DNA of 64,000 bases from Candidatus Acetatifactor stercoripullorum (GTDB lineage Bacteria > Bacillota > Clostridia > Lachnospirales > Lachnospiraceae). Below the pieces are notes generated by a model. That model was not told where the DNA came from and did not search any database. It worked only from the letters and a program-made list of their open reading frames with translations. The translations under genes and the position numbers were made by a program. Every line of letters starts with the position of its first letter. Position 1 is the first letter of the stretch. The stretch lies in the NCBI GenBank assembly GCA_019114005.1, contig DXGH01000043.1, positions 1 to 64,000 of the forward strand. The letters run 5' to 3'. Below are positions 54,012 through 62,843 of this stretch, one piece after another.

Positions 54012-54699
54012 TTTGAATTGCAGTAAACATCCGCTCCTTTACACCGGGGTTTTCCAGATTCAGCTGACGGAGCAGATTTTTGACATATTCCCGTTTGGTA
54101 TGTCCGTCTGCAGGACAGGGGCTTTTCACCACAGGAACATTATATTTATTTACAAATCCGATTACATCGGCTTCTTTCATATACATTAAAGGCCTGATTA
54201 CAGTTAAATCCGTTCGATCCAGATAGGTGACGGGGGCAAAGGTATGAAAACGCCCTTCAAAAATAAGTGACATTAACATGGTTTCCACTATGTCATCCCT
54301 GTGATGCGCATAAGCTACTTTGTTACAGCCCAGGGATTTCACCGTTTGATTTAAAGCTCCTTTTCTCATTTTTGCACATAAGGAGCAAGGATTTGTTTCT
54401 TTACGCTCCTCAAAAATAATCTGTGCGATGTCTGTTGGAATGACGGTGTATTCCACCTGCAGCTCCTTGCAGAGTGCGCGGATACCATCTAAATTCAAAT
54501 TGCCGAAACCAAGGTCTACAGTCACTGCGTGGATGGCAAATTCTTTTGGATAAAAACGCTTTAAGCTGTTTAGGGCATATAAAAGAGTCAAACTGTCCTT
54601 TCCACCGGAAATGCCTACTGCAATCTTGTCATGTTCATCTATCATATGGTAATCGTCCACTGCTTTGCGGACGCAGCTTAACACCTGTTGTAATTTCAT
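53962..54699 (-). CDS. ttcA: TtcA-family tRNA 2-thiocytidine(32) synthetase
   Basis: PP-loop ATPase that adds sulfur to C32 of some tRNAs. 245 residues. PP-loop GISGGKDSLTLLYAL, Cys pair in CSLCAKMRKG and a third region with KSPCPADGHTKREYVKNLL. TtcA uses a [4Fe-4S] cluster held by such Cys. The ATG at 54699 follows GGAGG by six bases; the ATG at 54711 overlaps that site. Its 3' end overlaps the recombinase start. Confidence 0.88.
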   Translation of the reverse strand: MKLQQVLSCVRKAVDDYHMIDEHDKIAVGISGGKDSLTLLYALNSLKRFYPKEFAIHAVTVDLGFGNLNLDGIRALCKELQVEYTVIPTDIAQIIFEERKETNPCSLCAKMRKGALNQTVKSLGCNKVAYAHHRDDIVETMLMSLIFEGRFHTFAPVTYLDRTDLTVIRPLMYMKEADVIGFVNKYNVPVVKSPCPADGHTKREYVKNLLRQLNLENPGVKERMFTAIQNANQKGWTECFGGNKK

Positions 54700-54864
54700 A
54701 GGGTCCTCCATGGCTGTTTCTATGGATATGTTTGGTTAAATTTCTATTTTATTTTATTATTTTTGCAGTTTAAAAACAATAGGCAATTATATTTTTCCAA
54801 AACCCGGATATACTTTCAATGAAACCGATATCTGCATTAAGGCGGAACAGGAAAGGAGAACTCT

Positions 54865-55461
54865 ATGGCAGTAGAATTTCGTGAAAGTGAAACAAAAGAT
54901 AACCTGATGAGGGCATTTGCCGGGGAAAGCCAGGCCAGAAACCGATACACCTTTGCAGCCTCTCAGGCAAAGAAAAACGGACTGCATGTTGTCAGTGCAA
55001 TTTTTGCATTCACGGCTTCCCAGGAGAAGGAACATGCAGAAATCTTTTACAACCATTTAAAGGAAATGGCAGGAGAGACTATCTTTGTTGATGGCGGATA
55101 TCCGGTAGACATCACAGAGGATGTAGAAAAGCTTCTCCGCATGGCCCAGCACAATGAATATGAAGAGCATGAGCCAATTTATAAAACCTTTGGAGAAAAG
55201 GCTTTGGAAGAAGGCTTTAAAAATGTTGCGGCTTCCTTTCTGCAGATTGCAGAGATCGAAAAGGTGCATGGAGACCGATTCGGTAAATATGCGAAGCTTT
55301 TGGAAGAAGGCAAGCTGTTTGTGTCGGATGTGGAAGTAGAGTGGATGTGTCTAAACTGCGGTTATGTTTATAAAGGTCTGGAGGCCCCGAAGGTGTGTCC
55401 TGTATGTAAGCATGACAGAGGATATTTTATAAGATTTGAATTCGCACCCTTCGGAAAATAG
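54865..55461 (+). CDS. rbr: rubrerythrin
   Basis: Peroxide-reducing protein of anaerobes that takes electrons from rubredoxin or NADH-linked partners. 198 residues: ferritin-like diiron four-helix domain (AFAGESQARNRYTFAASQAKK, SQEKEHAEIFYNHL, AEIEKVHGDRF) with conserved Glu and His, then a C-terminal rubredoxin-like domain with WMCLNCGYVYKG and KVCPVCKHDRGYF. AAAGGAGAA precedes the ATG. Divergent from ttcA across 165 bases with no clear promoter pair that I would assert. Confidence 0.96.
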   Translation: MAVEFRESETKDNLMRAFAGESQARNRYTFAASQAKKNGLHVVSAIFAFTASQEKEHAEIFYNHLKEMAGETIFVDGGYPVDITEDVEKLLRMAQHNEYEEHEPIYKTFGEKALEEGFKNVAASFLQIAEIEKVHGDRFGKYAKLLEEGKLFVSDVEVEWMCLNCGYVYKGLEAPKVCPVCKHDRGYFIRFEFAPFGK

Positions 55462-55478
55462 TTTTTTGCAACCTTTGC

Positions 55479-55507
55479 TTGAGATAAGTATATTTTCAGT
55501 GTATTAT
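55479..55507 (+). promoter_or_regulatory. promoter of the AI-2E permease gene
   Basis: TTGAGA and TATTAT, 17 bp apart, about 55 bases before the start codon. Confidence 0.65.
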
Positions 55508-55560
55508 TAATATATAGCAAAGGAAGGTTTTTGAAATTTACAGAAGAAGGGGCTGTCTGA

Positions 55561-56829
55561 ATGAAATTTAAGCTGGAAAACAAATATTTTCGCTGGGGTT
55601 TGACAGCATTTTTAGTCATTGCGGCAAGCATTTTATTTTATTATGTATTGTTTTACGGTTCAGATATAAAGGTTGGCATAAAGGTAGTGATAAACATTCT
55701 TATGCCTGTGGTATTTGGTTTTGTCACTGCCTATCTGCTGACGCCGGTATTGAATTTCATAGAAGATAAAATTCTGCTTTTTTTCTGCAGAAAGTGCAAA
55801 ATAAAGCCTTCTAAGAGAAGGAATTCCCTCGTGAGAGGAATCGGAATTATCCTTACGATGATTTTTTTCTTTGCCATTATTCATGGCCTTTTTTCCATGC
55901 TGCTTTCTCAGATCGTCCCAAGCATACAGAACATTGTAATTAATTTTGATTCTTACATCAATAATTTTACAAGATGGCTGAACAGACTTTTGGAGGATAA
56001 TGCAGACCTCAAAAATTATGCCATGCGGCTGGTGAATAAATACTCGGTTGAGCTGGAAGCCTGGCTGAACGATACGGCGTTTACCACGACCAGCGAATTA
56101 ATCAGAAGAGTTTCTCTGAGTGTCATCGGTATTTTCAGAGTATTGTGGAATTTTCTTATCGGTCTGATTATATCTGTTTACCTTCTTGCCAGCAAGGAGA
56201 AATTTGCAGGGCAGGCAAAGAAGATTGCCTTTGCCTTGTTTGAAAAGCACACGGCCAATGTGATCATTAAAAACTTTCGGTTTACACACAGAACTTTTAT
56301 CGGATTTATCAGCGGAAAAATTTTAGATTCCATTATAATTGGCGTACTGTGCTTTATTGGAACAAGCATTTTGCATACACCTTATGCAGTGCTGGTCAGT
56401 GTGATAGTGGGCGTTACGAATGTAATCCCTTTTTTCGGTCCTTATCTGGGGGCTGTTCCCAGCACGATTTTAATTTTTATAGTAGATCCTATGCACCCTT
56501 TAAATTGCGTTTATTTTGTTATCTTTATTGTGATTTTACAGCAGTTTGACGGTAATTTTTTAGGACCCAAAATTTTGGGAAATTCTACCGGTCTTACGGG
56601 TTTTTGGGTGATCTTTGCAATTACGCTTTTTGGAGGACTGTTTGGTGTATTAGGTATGTTTATCGGTGTTCCCATTTTTGCTGTAATTTATGCGGGAATT
56701 AAATCTATCGTCAACACGGCGCTTAAGAAAAAAAATCTTCCTTGCGATACGCAGGCTTATGTCAATGTAGGCAGTATTGATGAGGAGGGATTCCATGCGG
56801 AAGAAAAACAAGGAGAGAAAAATAAATGA
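55561..56829 (+). CDS. AI-2E family transporter (YtvI/PerM-like permease)
   Basis: 422 residues with about eight hydrophobic segments. The AI-2E family layout is visible: N-terminal two helices, a long soluble loop (about 110-195), then a tight helical core with GFISGKILDSIIIGVL, VTNVIPFFGPYLGAVPS and LQQFDGNFLGPKILGNSTGL, followed by GLFGVLGMFIGVP. Export of AI-2 was reported for one member only, and many act as ion antiporters, so the substrate is open. Overlaps dtd by four bases. Confidence 0.9.
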   Translation: MKFKLENKYFRWGLTAFLVIAASILFYYVLFYGSDIKVGIKVVINILMPVVFGFVTAYLLTPVLNFIEDKILLFFCRKCKIKPSKRRNSLVRGIGIILTMIFFFAIIHGLFSMLLSQIVPSIQNIVINFDSYINNFTRWLNRLLEDNADLKNYAMRLVNKYSVELEAWLNDTAFTTTSELIRRVSLSVIGIFRVLWNFLIGLIISVYLLASKEKFAGQAKKIAFALFEKHTANVIIKNFRFTHRTFIGFISGKILDSIIIGVLCFIGTSILHTPYAVLVSVIVGVTNVIPFFGPYLGAVPSTILIFIVDPMHPLNCVYFVIFIVILQQFDGNFLGPKILGNSTGLTGFWVIFAITLFGGLFGVLGMFIGVPIFAVIYAGIKSIVNTALKKKNLPCDTQAYVNVGSIDEEGFHAEEKQGEKNK

Positions 56830-57281
56830 GATTTGTGATACAGCGGGTAGCAGAGGCATCTGTTTCGGTGGAAGATAAGGAGATTGGACGAATTCAAAAA
56901 GGGTTTTTGGTGTTTGCGGGAATCAATCAGTCAGATACGATTGAAATTGCAGATAAAATGGTAAAAAAATTAGTTGGCTTGAGAATTTTTGCGGATGAAA
57001 ACGGAAAAACAAACCTTGATCTGCATGCTGTAGACGGGCAGCTGCTTATTATTTCACAATTTACCTTATATGCAGATTGCAGAAAGGGAAACCGCCCCTC
57101 CTTTACCAGAGCGGGTGAACCCCAAAAAGCACAGGCGCTTTACGAGCATATTCTGGAACAATGCCGCAAAGAAATATCCGTGGTTAAAGGAGGGTGCTTT
57201 GGAGCGGACATGAAAATTTCTCTTTTGAATGACGGTCCATTCACCGTGATTTTCGATTCGGATGAAATGCAGATACAGTGA
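56826..57281 (+). CDS. dtd: D-aminoacyl-tRNA deacylase
   Basis: Removes D-amino acids and Gly wrongly attached to tRNA. 151 residues. Signature motifs: SQFTLYADCRKGNRPSF near the middle and NDGPFTVIFDSDE at the end (the Gly-cisPro pair is in the GP-containing loop here as NDGPF). Starts in an ATGA overlap with the AI-2E gene. The next 97 bases up to the convergent M56 gene hold only a 7-bp inverted repeat (TAACTAT/ATAGTTA). Confidence 0.96.
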   Translation: MRFVIQRVAEASVSVEDKEIGRIQKGFLVFAGINQSDTIEIADKMVKKLVGLRIFADENGKTNLDLHAVDGQLLIISQFTLYADCRKGNRPSFTRAGEPQKAQALYEHILEQCRKEISVVKGGCFGADMKISLLNDGPFTVIFDSDEMQIQ

Positions 57282-57378
57282 GCCTGGTAGTCCTGAAAAG
57301 CCCATAACTATTCGTTAAAGTTGTCTTTTGCGCATAGTTAGAACCATCCTTCTGCATCATACGAAGCGTTGCTAAAAT

Positions 57379-59022
57379 TCAACTAACGGAAAAGTCCAAT
57401 ACTTGAGCATTCCCATATTGTTCCAGTAGTTGTTTTAGATAAGCATCTTCCTCAGAATGTATTTCACCGCTTTCCAAATTAAAATAAATGTAAGATACAT
57501 TGTCGTCTGAATCAAAATTTTCTGTGGCATATTCTGATAAAACCATCTGCTGATCAGAGACATTTAAGCTGTATTTTGCCACAAAATGACCGCCTGCGGC
57601 ATAGATGCCCTCGTCATCATAGCGTATGGGATAGGCCGTGCCAGCGCTTCCGATTGTGATGGAAGAATTACCCTGTGCGCTTTCAAAAGAGGCTTTGCAA
57701 AAGATGCTGGCCTGCGCAGTCAATGTCTGCCCCTCCCTTGTCTCCTCATAAGAATAAGTTCCCTCCTGAGTTTCCACCAAAATTGTCTGCCCATTTATAC
57801 TCAGGTATACAGACGGAAATTCCTCCTGAGGCGTCTGCTGCTGAAGCTCTTGATTTTCCAATTCCCGTTCAAGTTGAGCAATCTCAGCCTCTAAAGTCTT
57901 TCTCAGCTCTATAAGCTGTTTTTCCGCAATCGCAGTCTCCAAAGCCTCTTCCTGCTCTATAAGCTGTTTTTCCATAGCTTCTTCGTTACTTAAAGAATCC
58001 ACTGTCTTGCTTCCGATAGGATTTAATGTTAAGCCAAAAACACAGCATATCACAAACAGAATGGAAAAAAGCAGTATCCAGAATCCAGGCTTTTTATAAT
58101 TCATTATATTCCTGATTCGAGCTTTTACATTATTTTCTCCAAAAGACAGCGGGCAGCCTGAAACAACTCTTTCCTTTCCCGATAGACGAAGCAGTGTCTG
58201 GGAATAGACTTTTCGCTCTGCTGTTGTATTATGATGTAATGTTATTTCATCACAGGACATTTCCATGTCCTGGCTCATCAAATAGAATGCAAGCCATACA
58301 AGAGGATTAAACCAGTGAACACAGCATAAAAGAAAGGAGGCCTGCTTGATCAGGGGGTCTCTTCGACGGATATGTGTATATTCATGGGCGAGGCACATTT
58401 GCTTCTCTTCTGCTGTTATCGTATCAGGCAGATAAATAACAGGCTTAATAATTCCCAGAACAAAAGGTGTATCCAGTCCTGGCACTATTTTGACAGGAAT
58501 GCTGTGATAAAAATTGGTTTCCACAACTTTTGCCTTCAGCCGTTTTTTGAGACAAAGGCAGGTAAAAAGGCAGTGTATAAACAAAAGCAATACGCCAATG
58601 GGCCATACAAAAGCTCCCAGATGCAGTAAAAAAGCCAAAGAGTCTGTGAAATCCCTTGCAAAAGTGGAAACCGCAGAGGCTTCTGATGTTCCTGATTGTG
58701 CCTGCAGATCAAAGGAGGCGGTCACTTTTTCAGAATCTGCTGCAGTGGAATTTTTGCTGTCTGCCTGAAATTCACCGGAGGCTTCCGCAAAAATGCTGGA
58801 ATCAAGAATGTTTTCTGCGGATGCCGCCACCTGCTCTCCCACCAGGCTGAATTCACTGTCAAGGGACCAGGGACAAATCAGCCGAAAGGCAACGGCAATC
58901 CAAAGGAAATAAGAAAATGTCTTTGGCGCCTTTTTTAAAAGCAGTCTGGCCAAAAACACAAAAAGAATGCAGTAGGAAGCAGTCAGGCTCATACTCAGCA
59001 CAGTCAGAAACAGATTGATCAT
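57379..59022 (-). CDS. BlaR1-like M56 peptidase with a non-penicillin-binding sensor domain
   Basis: Membrane zinc protease of the BlaR1/MecR1 family that would cut the BlaI-like repressor upstream. 547 residues. Four membrane helices; HEYTH (His213-Glu214-His217) is the HExxH motif, preceded by PVIYLPDT. After the last helix the protein continues with a Glu/Leu-rich coiled coil of about 50 residues and a beta-rich C-terminal domain (YLSINGQTILVETQEGTYSYEETREG). That replaces the beta-lactam-binding domain: no SxxK, SxN or KTG motif is present. The signal it senses is therefore not a beta-lactam in any obvious way. AAGGAGGGG precedes the ATG. Confidence 0.88.
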   Translation of the reverse strand: MINLFLTVLSMSLTASYCILFVFLARLLLKKAPKTFSYFLWIAVAFRLICPWSLDSEFSLVGEQVAASAENILDSSIFAEASGEFQADSKNSTAADSEKVTASFDLQAQSGTSEASAVSTFARDFTDSLAFLLHLGAFVWPIGVLLLFIHCLFTCLCLKKRLKAKVVETNFYHSIPVKIVPGLDTPFVLGIIKPVIYLPDTITAEEKQMCLAHEYTHIRRRDPLIKQASFLLCCVHWFNPLVWLAFYLMSQDMEMSCDEITLHHNTTAERKVYSQTLLRLSGKERVVSGCPLSFGENNVKARIRNIMNYKKPGFWILLFSILFVICCVFGLTLNPIGSKTVDSLSNEEAMEKQLIEQEEALETAIAEKQLIELRKTLEAEIAQLERELENQELQQQTPQEEFPSVYLSINGQTILVETQEGTYSYEETREGQTLTAQASIFCKASFESAQGNSSITIGSAGTAYPIRYDDEGIYAAGGHFVAKYSLNVSDQQMVLSEYATENFDSDDNVSYIYFNLESGEIHSEEDAYLKQLLEQYGNAQVLDFSVS

Positions 59023-59075
59023 AAAACCCCTCCTTATCTTGATTTTTCAGGCATTTTTATTTGTTAAGCATTGTC

Positions 59076-59435
59076 TTATTCCTCAAAGCTGTCAATATAG
59101 CTGCGCAGCTCCTCAACCTCCTTGTGAGAGAGCTTGCGTCCTTGAAAAAAGGCTGTCAGGAACCTGGGAAGAGAGCCGAAGGTTTCCGTCACATAATTTT
59201 GGCTCTGCAGTCCGTAAAACTGTTCCTTAGTCAGTTTTGCGGAGACAATGGATTTTTCATTTTGAAAGATACCCTTTCCAATTAATTTCTTTAAAACAGT
59301 ATAGGTGGTTGACTTTTTCCAGGAAAGCTCCTTTTCACAAAGCTTTACCAGCTCTGTGGAGGAAATGGGTTCGTTTGCCCAGATAATGTCTGCAAATCTG
59401 GATTCTGCGTCTGCAAGCTTGTAGCAGTCCTTCAT
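59076..59435 (-). CDS. BlaI/MecI/CopY family repressor
   Basis: 119-residue winged-helix repressor. Marks: LADAESRFADIIWANEPISSTELVKLCEKELSWKKSTTYTVLKKLIGKGIFQNEK, followed by a dimerising tail (SLPRFLTAFFQGRKLSHKEVEELRSYIDSF). The ATG at 59435 follows AAGGAG by nine bases; an ATG at 59444 overlaps that site. It is transcribed with the M56 gene, 53 bases apart. Two dyads upstream are its likely operators. Confidence 0.93.
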   Translation of the reverse strand: MKDCYKLADAESRFADIIWANEPISSTELVKLCEKELSWKKSTTYTVLKKLIGKGIFQNEKSIVSAKLTKEQFYGLQSQNYVTETFGSLPRFLTAFFQGRKLSHKEVEELRSYIDSFEE

Positions 59436-59505
59436 AAGGCTCATCTCCTTTCACATGGTTTGGACGAAAATACGAAAACGATTGCTGCTTTTAGAAATAT
59501 AAAAG

Positions 59506-59522
59506 GTCTATAAGCAATAGAC
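59506..59522. promoter_or_regulatory. operator 1 of the BlaI-like repressor
   Basis: GTCTA-N7-TAGAC dyad, in the leader of the blaI-like mRNA. Its centre is 33 bp (about three helical turns) from that of operator 2. Confidence 0.75.
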
Positions 59523-59537
59523 TCTTTGCTTACTTTG

Positions 59538-59566
59538 AGTCTACTACGTATAGACCATATTGTCAA
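59538..59566 (-). promoter_or_regulatory. promoter of the blaI/blaR1-like genes
   Basis: Minus-strand TTGACA (59561-59566) and TAGACT (59538-59543), 17 bp apart. The -10 box forms part of operator 2. Confidence 0.75.
59539..59555. promoter_or_regulatory. operator 2 of the BlaI-like repressor
   Basis: Second GTCTA-N7-TAGAC dyad, same format, covering the -10 box and part of the spacer. Confidence 0.78.
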
Positions 59567-59595
59567 GAAGTTTTTGAGCAGATTGAGCGGCGCCT

Positions 59596-61503
59596 TCACT
59601 GCTCTGGCATCCATACTTTCATTTTTCCTGTTTCCCTGTTACACCAGGTATAATAAGGAATGGCGGTCAATTCACATCTCTCCCATCCAGGAGGCGCAAA
59701 GGAATACAGCGCATCCGACTGTGTCAGGCGTAAGCCCGGAATCTTGAGTACTCTTATTTGCCCCAGTACGGAATCCCTGCTGTCAAAGACCAATGGAGTA
59801 CCTTGCTTGTCTACGCAGAGAAAATTCAAATCCTTATTGTCCGCATCTTCGAAGCAATATACCAGAGGACCGGCCATAAAGGCAGTTTTTCCTGCATCGG
59901 CGTAAACTTTGGGATTGGCATATACTTTGTGTGGGGATACATCAAGCGTTACTTGTACACAGTCCCTTGCCTTCAAGTCCTCCAGCAAAAGATAACCATT
60001 TACCATTTTTGGAATTTTTCTTTTGCCATTTACGTTTACCGGAGTATTTTTGCTCCAGAAGGGACAGCGCACAGCCAAAGTAAACGGGCCCGGCGCAGCC
60101 TGCACTTCATACTCTACCATTCCATCGTAAGGATAACCTGTTTTTGTTACAAAGGAAAAGGCGCCATTGTAATGATATTCTCCTTGAATAAACAAATCGG
60201 AATAAAAAATCTGCCGTCCCTTTTCGTTTTGCTCCGTATGCCAGGCATATCGGTCTAAAGAGGCTAAAAGCCGTGCTGCATTGGGCGGACAACAGGCACA
60301 GCCATGCCATTTTGGACGTCTTGGATAAATGTGACGGAAGCGGGGAATTTTCTGCGCGTGCATGGGATCCATTTCCAAAGGGTTCGTATAAAAGAAATGG
60401 GTTCCATCCCTCTGGATTCCGGCAAGTACTGTGTTGTACAGCGCAAGCTCCAGGACATCTGCATATTTGGCATTATGCTGTAAATCAAGCATAGCATTTG
60501 CAAAAAATATCAGGCCGATGGAGGCGCAGGTTTCACAGTAGGCAGTGTCGTTTGGAAGGTCATAATCCAGTGTAAAGGCCTCCCCATCAGCAGAGGAACC
60601 GATTCCGCCGGTTAAGTACATTCGTCTGTTCACGATACTGTTCCACATCCGCTCACAGGCATCTGCCAGAGAAGCATCCTTTGTCTCCACTGCCGCCATG
60701 GCCATGCCTGTATAGAGGTAAACGGCGCGGACAGCGTGACCCACGGCATTTTTTTCCTCTCGCACAGGATAAGTATTTTGAAGATAATCCGTATCCTCAG
60801 GATTCATGTTCCAGAGCGTCCAGCCTCTTTTTAGTGCCTCCTTTTTGAAAAAATCAGGATCCGTGCCTCGAAAATCAAGGAAATATTTTGCCAATGCAAG
60901 GTATTTTTGCTCACCTGTGACTCGGAACAGCCTTACGAGGGCAAGCTCAATTTCCGGATGCCCGGGGATGCCGTCCCGCTTTCCCTCTCCCTTTCCGAAA
61001 ATGCTGTCTATTAAGTCTGCAAGACGTTTTCCAATTTGAAGCAGCTTCGTTTTTCCTGTGGCCTCATAATAGGCAACACCTGCCTCGATCATATGTCCGG
61101 CACAGTAAAGCTCATGGCACTCCTGAAGATTCTGCCATTTTCGGTCCGGGCACATCACTGTAAAATAAGTATTCAGATATCCGTCCTTTTCCTGCGCCCT
61201 GCCCACCAGAGAGATGATTGCGTCCGCTTTGCTCTCCAAATCCGGATCGGGCTTTCGCATGAGACAGTAGGCGGCTGCCTCCAGCCATTTTGCAGTATCG
61301 CTGTCCTGGAATACCCATCCGGAAAACTCCCCCTTGCTCTCTCCCGCCGCTATCCGGAAATTTTCAAAGGAGTGGCTTTTAGGTATGTCCGCATCTGCGG
61401 CATTGTCGTCCAGCACCGCATATTGGTAAGGAAGCATTACATCGCTCACAAGCTCCTGATAATAGTGAAAGAATTCATCCTTGATAAGAAAGCTATCCTT
61501 CAT
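59596..61503 (-). CDS. GH127 beta-L-arabinofuranosidase-like glycosidase
   Basis: 635-residue cytoplasmic glycosidase with an (alpha/alpha)6 catalytic domain. The zinc and nucleophile residues of GH127 are all present: CETC (Glu324, Cys326) and WHGCACCPPN (Cys404-Cys405). Their spacing is close to that of HypBA1 (E338/C340 and C417/C418), where a Cys is the nucleophile. No signal peptide, so substrates are imported oligosaccharides. Probably cleaves terminal beta-L-arabinofuranose from plant glycoproteins or pectin, although GH127 members vary. No transporter sits nearby. Confidence 0.9.
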   Translation of the reverse strand: MKDSFLIKDEFFHYYQELVSDVMLPYQYAVLDDNAADADIPKSHSFENFRIAAGESKGEFSGWVFQDSDTAKWLEAAAYCLMRKPDPDLESKADAIISLVGRAQEKDGYLNTYFTVMCPDRKWQNLQECHELYCAGHMIEAGVAYYEATGKTKLLQIGKRLADLIDSIFGKGEGKRDGIPGHPEIELALVRLFRVTGEQKYLALAKYFLDFRGTDPDFFKKEALKRGWTLWNMNPEDTDYLQNTYPVREEKNAVGHAVRAVYLYTGMAMAAVETKDASLADACERMWNSIVNRRMYLTGGIGSSADGEAFTLDYDLPNDTAYCETCASIGLIFFANAMLDLQHNAKYADVLELALYNTVLAGIQRDGTHFFYTNPLEMDPMHAQKIPRFRHIYPRRPKWHGCACCPPNAARLLASLDRYAWHTEQNEKGRQIFYSDLFIQGEYHYNGAFSFVTKTGYPYDGMVEYEVQAAPGPFTLAVRCPFWSKNTPVNVNGKRKIPKMVNGYLLLEDLKARDCVQVTLDVSPHKVYANPKVYADAGKTAFMAGPLVYCFEDADNKDLNFLCVDKQGTPLVFDSRDSVLGQIRVLKIPGLRLTQSDALYSFAPPGWERCELTAIPYYTWCNRETGKMKVWMPEQ

Positions 61504-61529
61504 AGATCATTTCCACCCTTTTGCTTTGA

Positions 61530-62216
61530 TTATTCTGCAAAGCTATAATTTGTCAAATTCATACCTACACCGTCAAACTCAAAAAAAAGCAGGATATTTC
61601 CAAGTCTGTTATCCTTGCCAAGATAAACCGGCACACTGCAGTAAAGACCTGTTTCATCCTGAAAATATTCGCAATATCCCTTAACAGAAAGGTTTTGCTG
61701 TAAAGTCCTTGAAAAAGGGGCATCCTTCGTTTCCGCTAAAAACCTTCTGCCAGCTATATTCAGCACAAGATTTCCTTCCTCATCTATTTCCGACCTAAGA
61801 AAGCTGTCTGCCATTTCCATGGGGTCTGCGGTCATTGGGATTTCATTGAGGTTTTCTTTGTCAAAGATAAAGGTCTCATACCCATCTTCTCTGGTTCTGA
61901 CCTGAAGCACTGCCCAGGGAGTTTCTTCCCCCCACTGTGATATCTGGAATTGAACGATATCGTCATATTCCGTCTCTAATTCCAGAAAGCTCTCCGTTTC
62001 AGCCTCCCTGTTTTTCAGGCAGAATTGATCTGCGGAAGCATTATGGTACAGCTCAATATTCTGCTCTGAATCAGATGCCTCCAGCGCCCATTCTTCCTGC
62101 TGCACTTGAACATTCTGTGCTTTGCTTTCAGTTCCGTCAGAAATTTCGGCCTTCCCAGAGATTTGATTGGTAAGTAACAAAGAGCTTGTCAGGAATAAAA
62201 TAATGATCTGCAGCAT
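61530..62216 (-). CDS. secreted protein of unknown function
   Basis: 228 residues that I do not recognise. A hydrophobic N terminus (MLQIIILFLTSSLLLTNQ) is a signal peptide or anchor; the rest is acidic and beta-rich, with several Glu-Thr-Glu stretches, two Cys and repeated Phe/Tyr. AAAGGAGGAG stands directly before the ATG, so expression should be good. The gene lies between the NUDIX hydrolase and the glycosidase on the same strand, but no functional link is visible. Confidence 0.72.
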   Translation of the reverse strand: MLQIIILFLTSSLLLTNQISGKAEISDGTESKAQNVQVQQEEWALEASDSEQNIELYHNASADQFCLKNREAETESFLELETEYDDIVQFQISQWGEETPWAVLQVRTREDGYETFIFDKENLNEIPMTADPMEMADSFLRSEIDEEGNLVLNIAGRRFLAETKDAPFSRTLQQNLSVKGYCEYFQDETGLYCSVPVYLGKDNRLGNILLFFEFDGVGMNLTNYSFAE

Positions 62217-62246
62217 TTTTGTCTCCTCCTTTTTATTATTTCAAAC

Positions 62247-62801
62247 TTAAATCATTCCAAAAGCAAAATAATAGGCCGCCATCTGGGCTCTTGAGCTGAA
62301 AGGCTCCGTATCAAGCAAAGCTTTGACCTCTTTCTTGGTATAAAATCGTGCTTCAATCTCTTCATTTTCAGAGGTATGGCCGGAGATTTCCCCCTCCGCC
62401 TCTACAAAAGCGATGTAGGTGGTTGTATCGGAGATTGCCACCGCAGCATAGGAGGGAGGCAGAATTTTTTTTATAGCTTTTACCTTAAGTCCTGTCTCCT
62501 CAAACAGCTCTCTGGCAATGCACGCTTCTATGGTTTCGTCCTTTTCCAGCATCCCGGCACAGAGATTGTATATGGTACGGTTTACACCCATGCGGAATTC
62601 GTGAAGCAAAAGAAGTCTGTCCCCTTTGGTGGCAACGATGGAGACGCCGCTGGGCGCCTGGCCTACGTCGTTTATGTCCTTTAAGTCTCTCCTGCTGACA
62701 ATTTCATACTTTTTTTCCCGCCCGGCCTTGTTTTTGTAAGTAATCTCATAATTTTTCAGATATTTTCCATCTCTTACTTTTTCAAATTTTATGGCTTCCA
62801 A
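62247..62801 (-). CDS. NUDIX hydrolase (ADP-ribose pyrophosphatase type)
   Basis: 184 residues with the NUDIX box GMLEKDETIEACIARELFEETGLKV, followed by PPSYAAVAISDTTTYIAF, a common pattern of ADP-ribose and sugar-nucleotide pyrophosphatases. N-terminal beta strands include KYLKNYEITYKNKAGREKKYEIVSR. Substrate not settled. It lies 42 bases from the RNase G gene and is likely transcribed with it. Confidence 0.88.
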   Translation of the reverse strand: MEAIKFEKVRDGKYLKNYEITYKNKAGREKKYEIVSRRDLKDINDVGQAPSGVSIVATKGDRLLLLHEFRMGVNRTIYNLCAGMLEKDETIEACIARELFEETGLKVKAIKKILPPSYAAVAISDTTTYIAFVEAEGEISGHTSENEEIEARFYTKKEVKALLDTEPFSSRAQMAAYYFAFGMI

Positions 62802-62843
62802 ACTAATTTTTCCTTTCCTGCTTTATAATCATCTGTCTCGCAT

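Noticed and set aside
57379..59435. Beta-lactam resistance regulon (blaR1-blaI)
   Set aside because: The M56 protein has no penicillin-binding motifs after its last membrane helix and no beta-lactamase gene is nearby.
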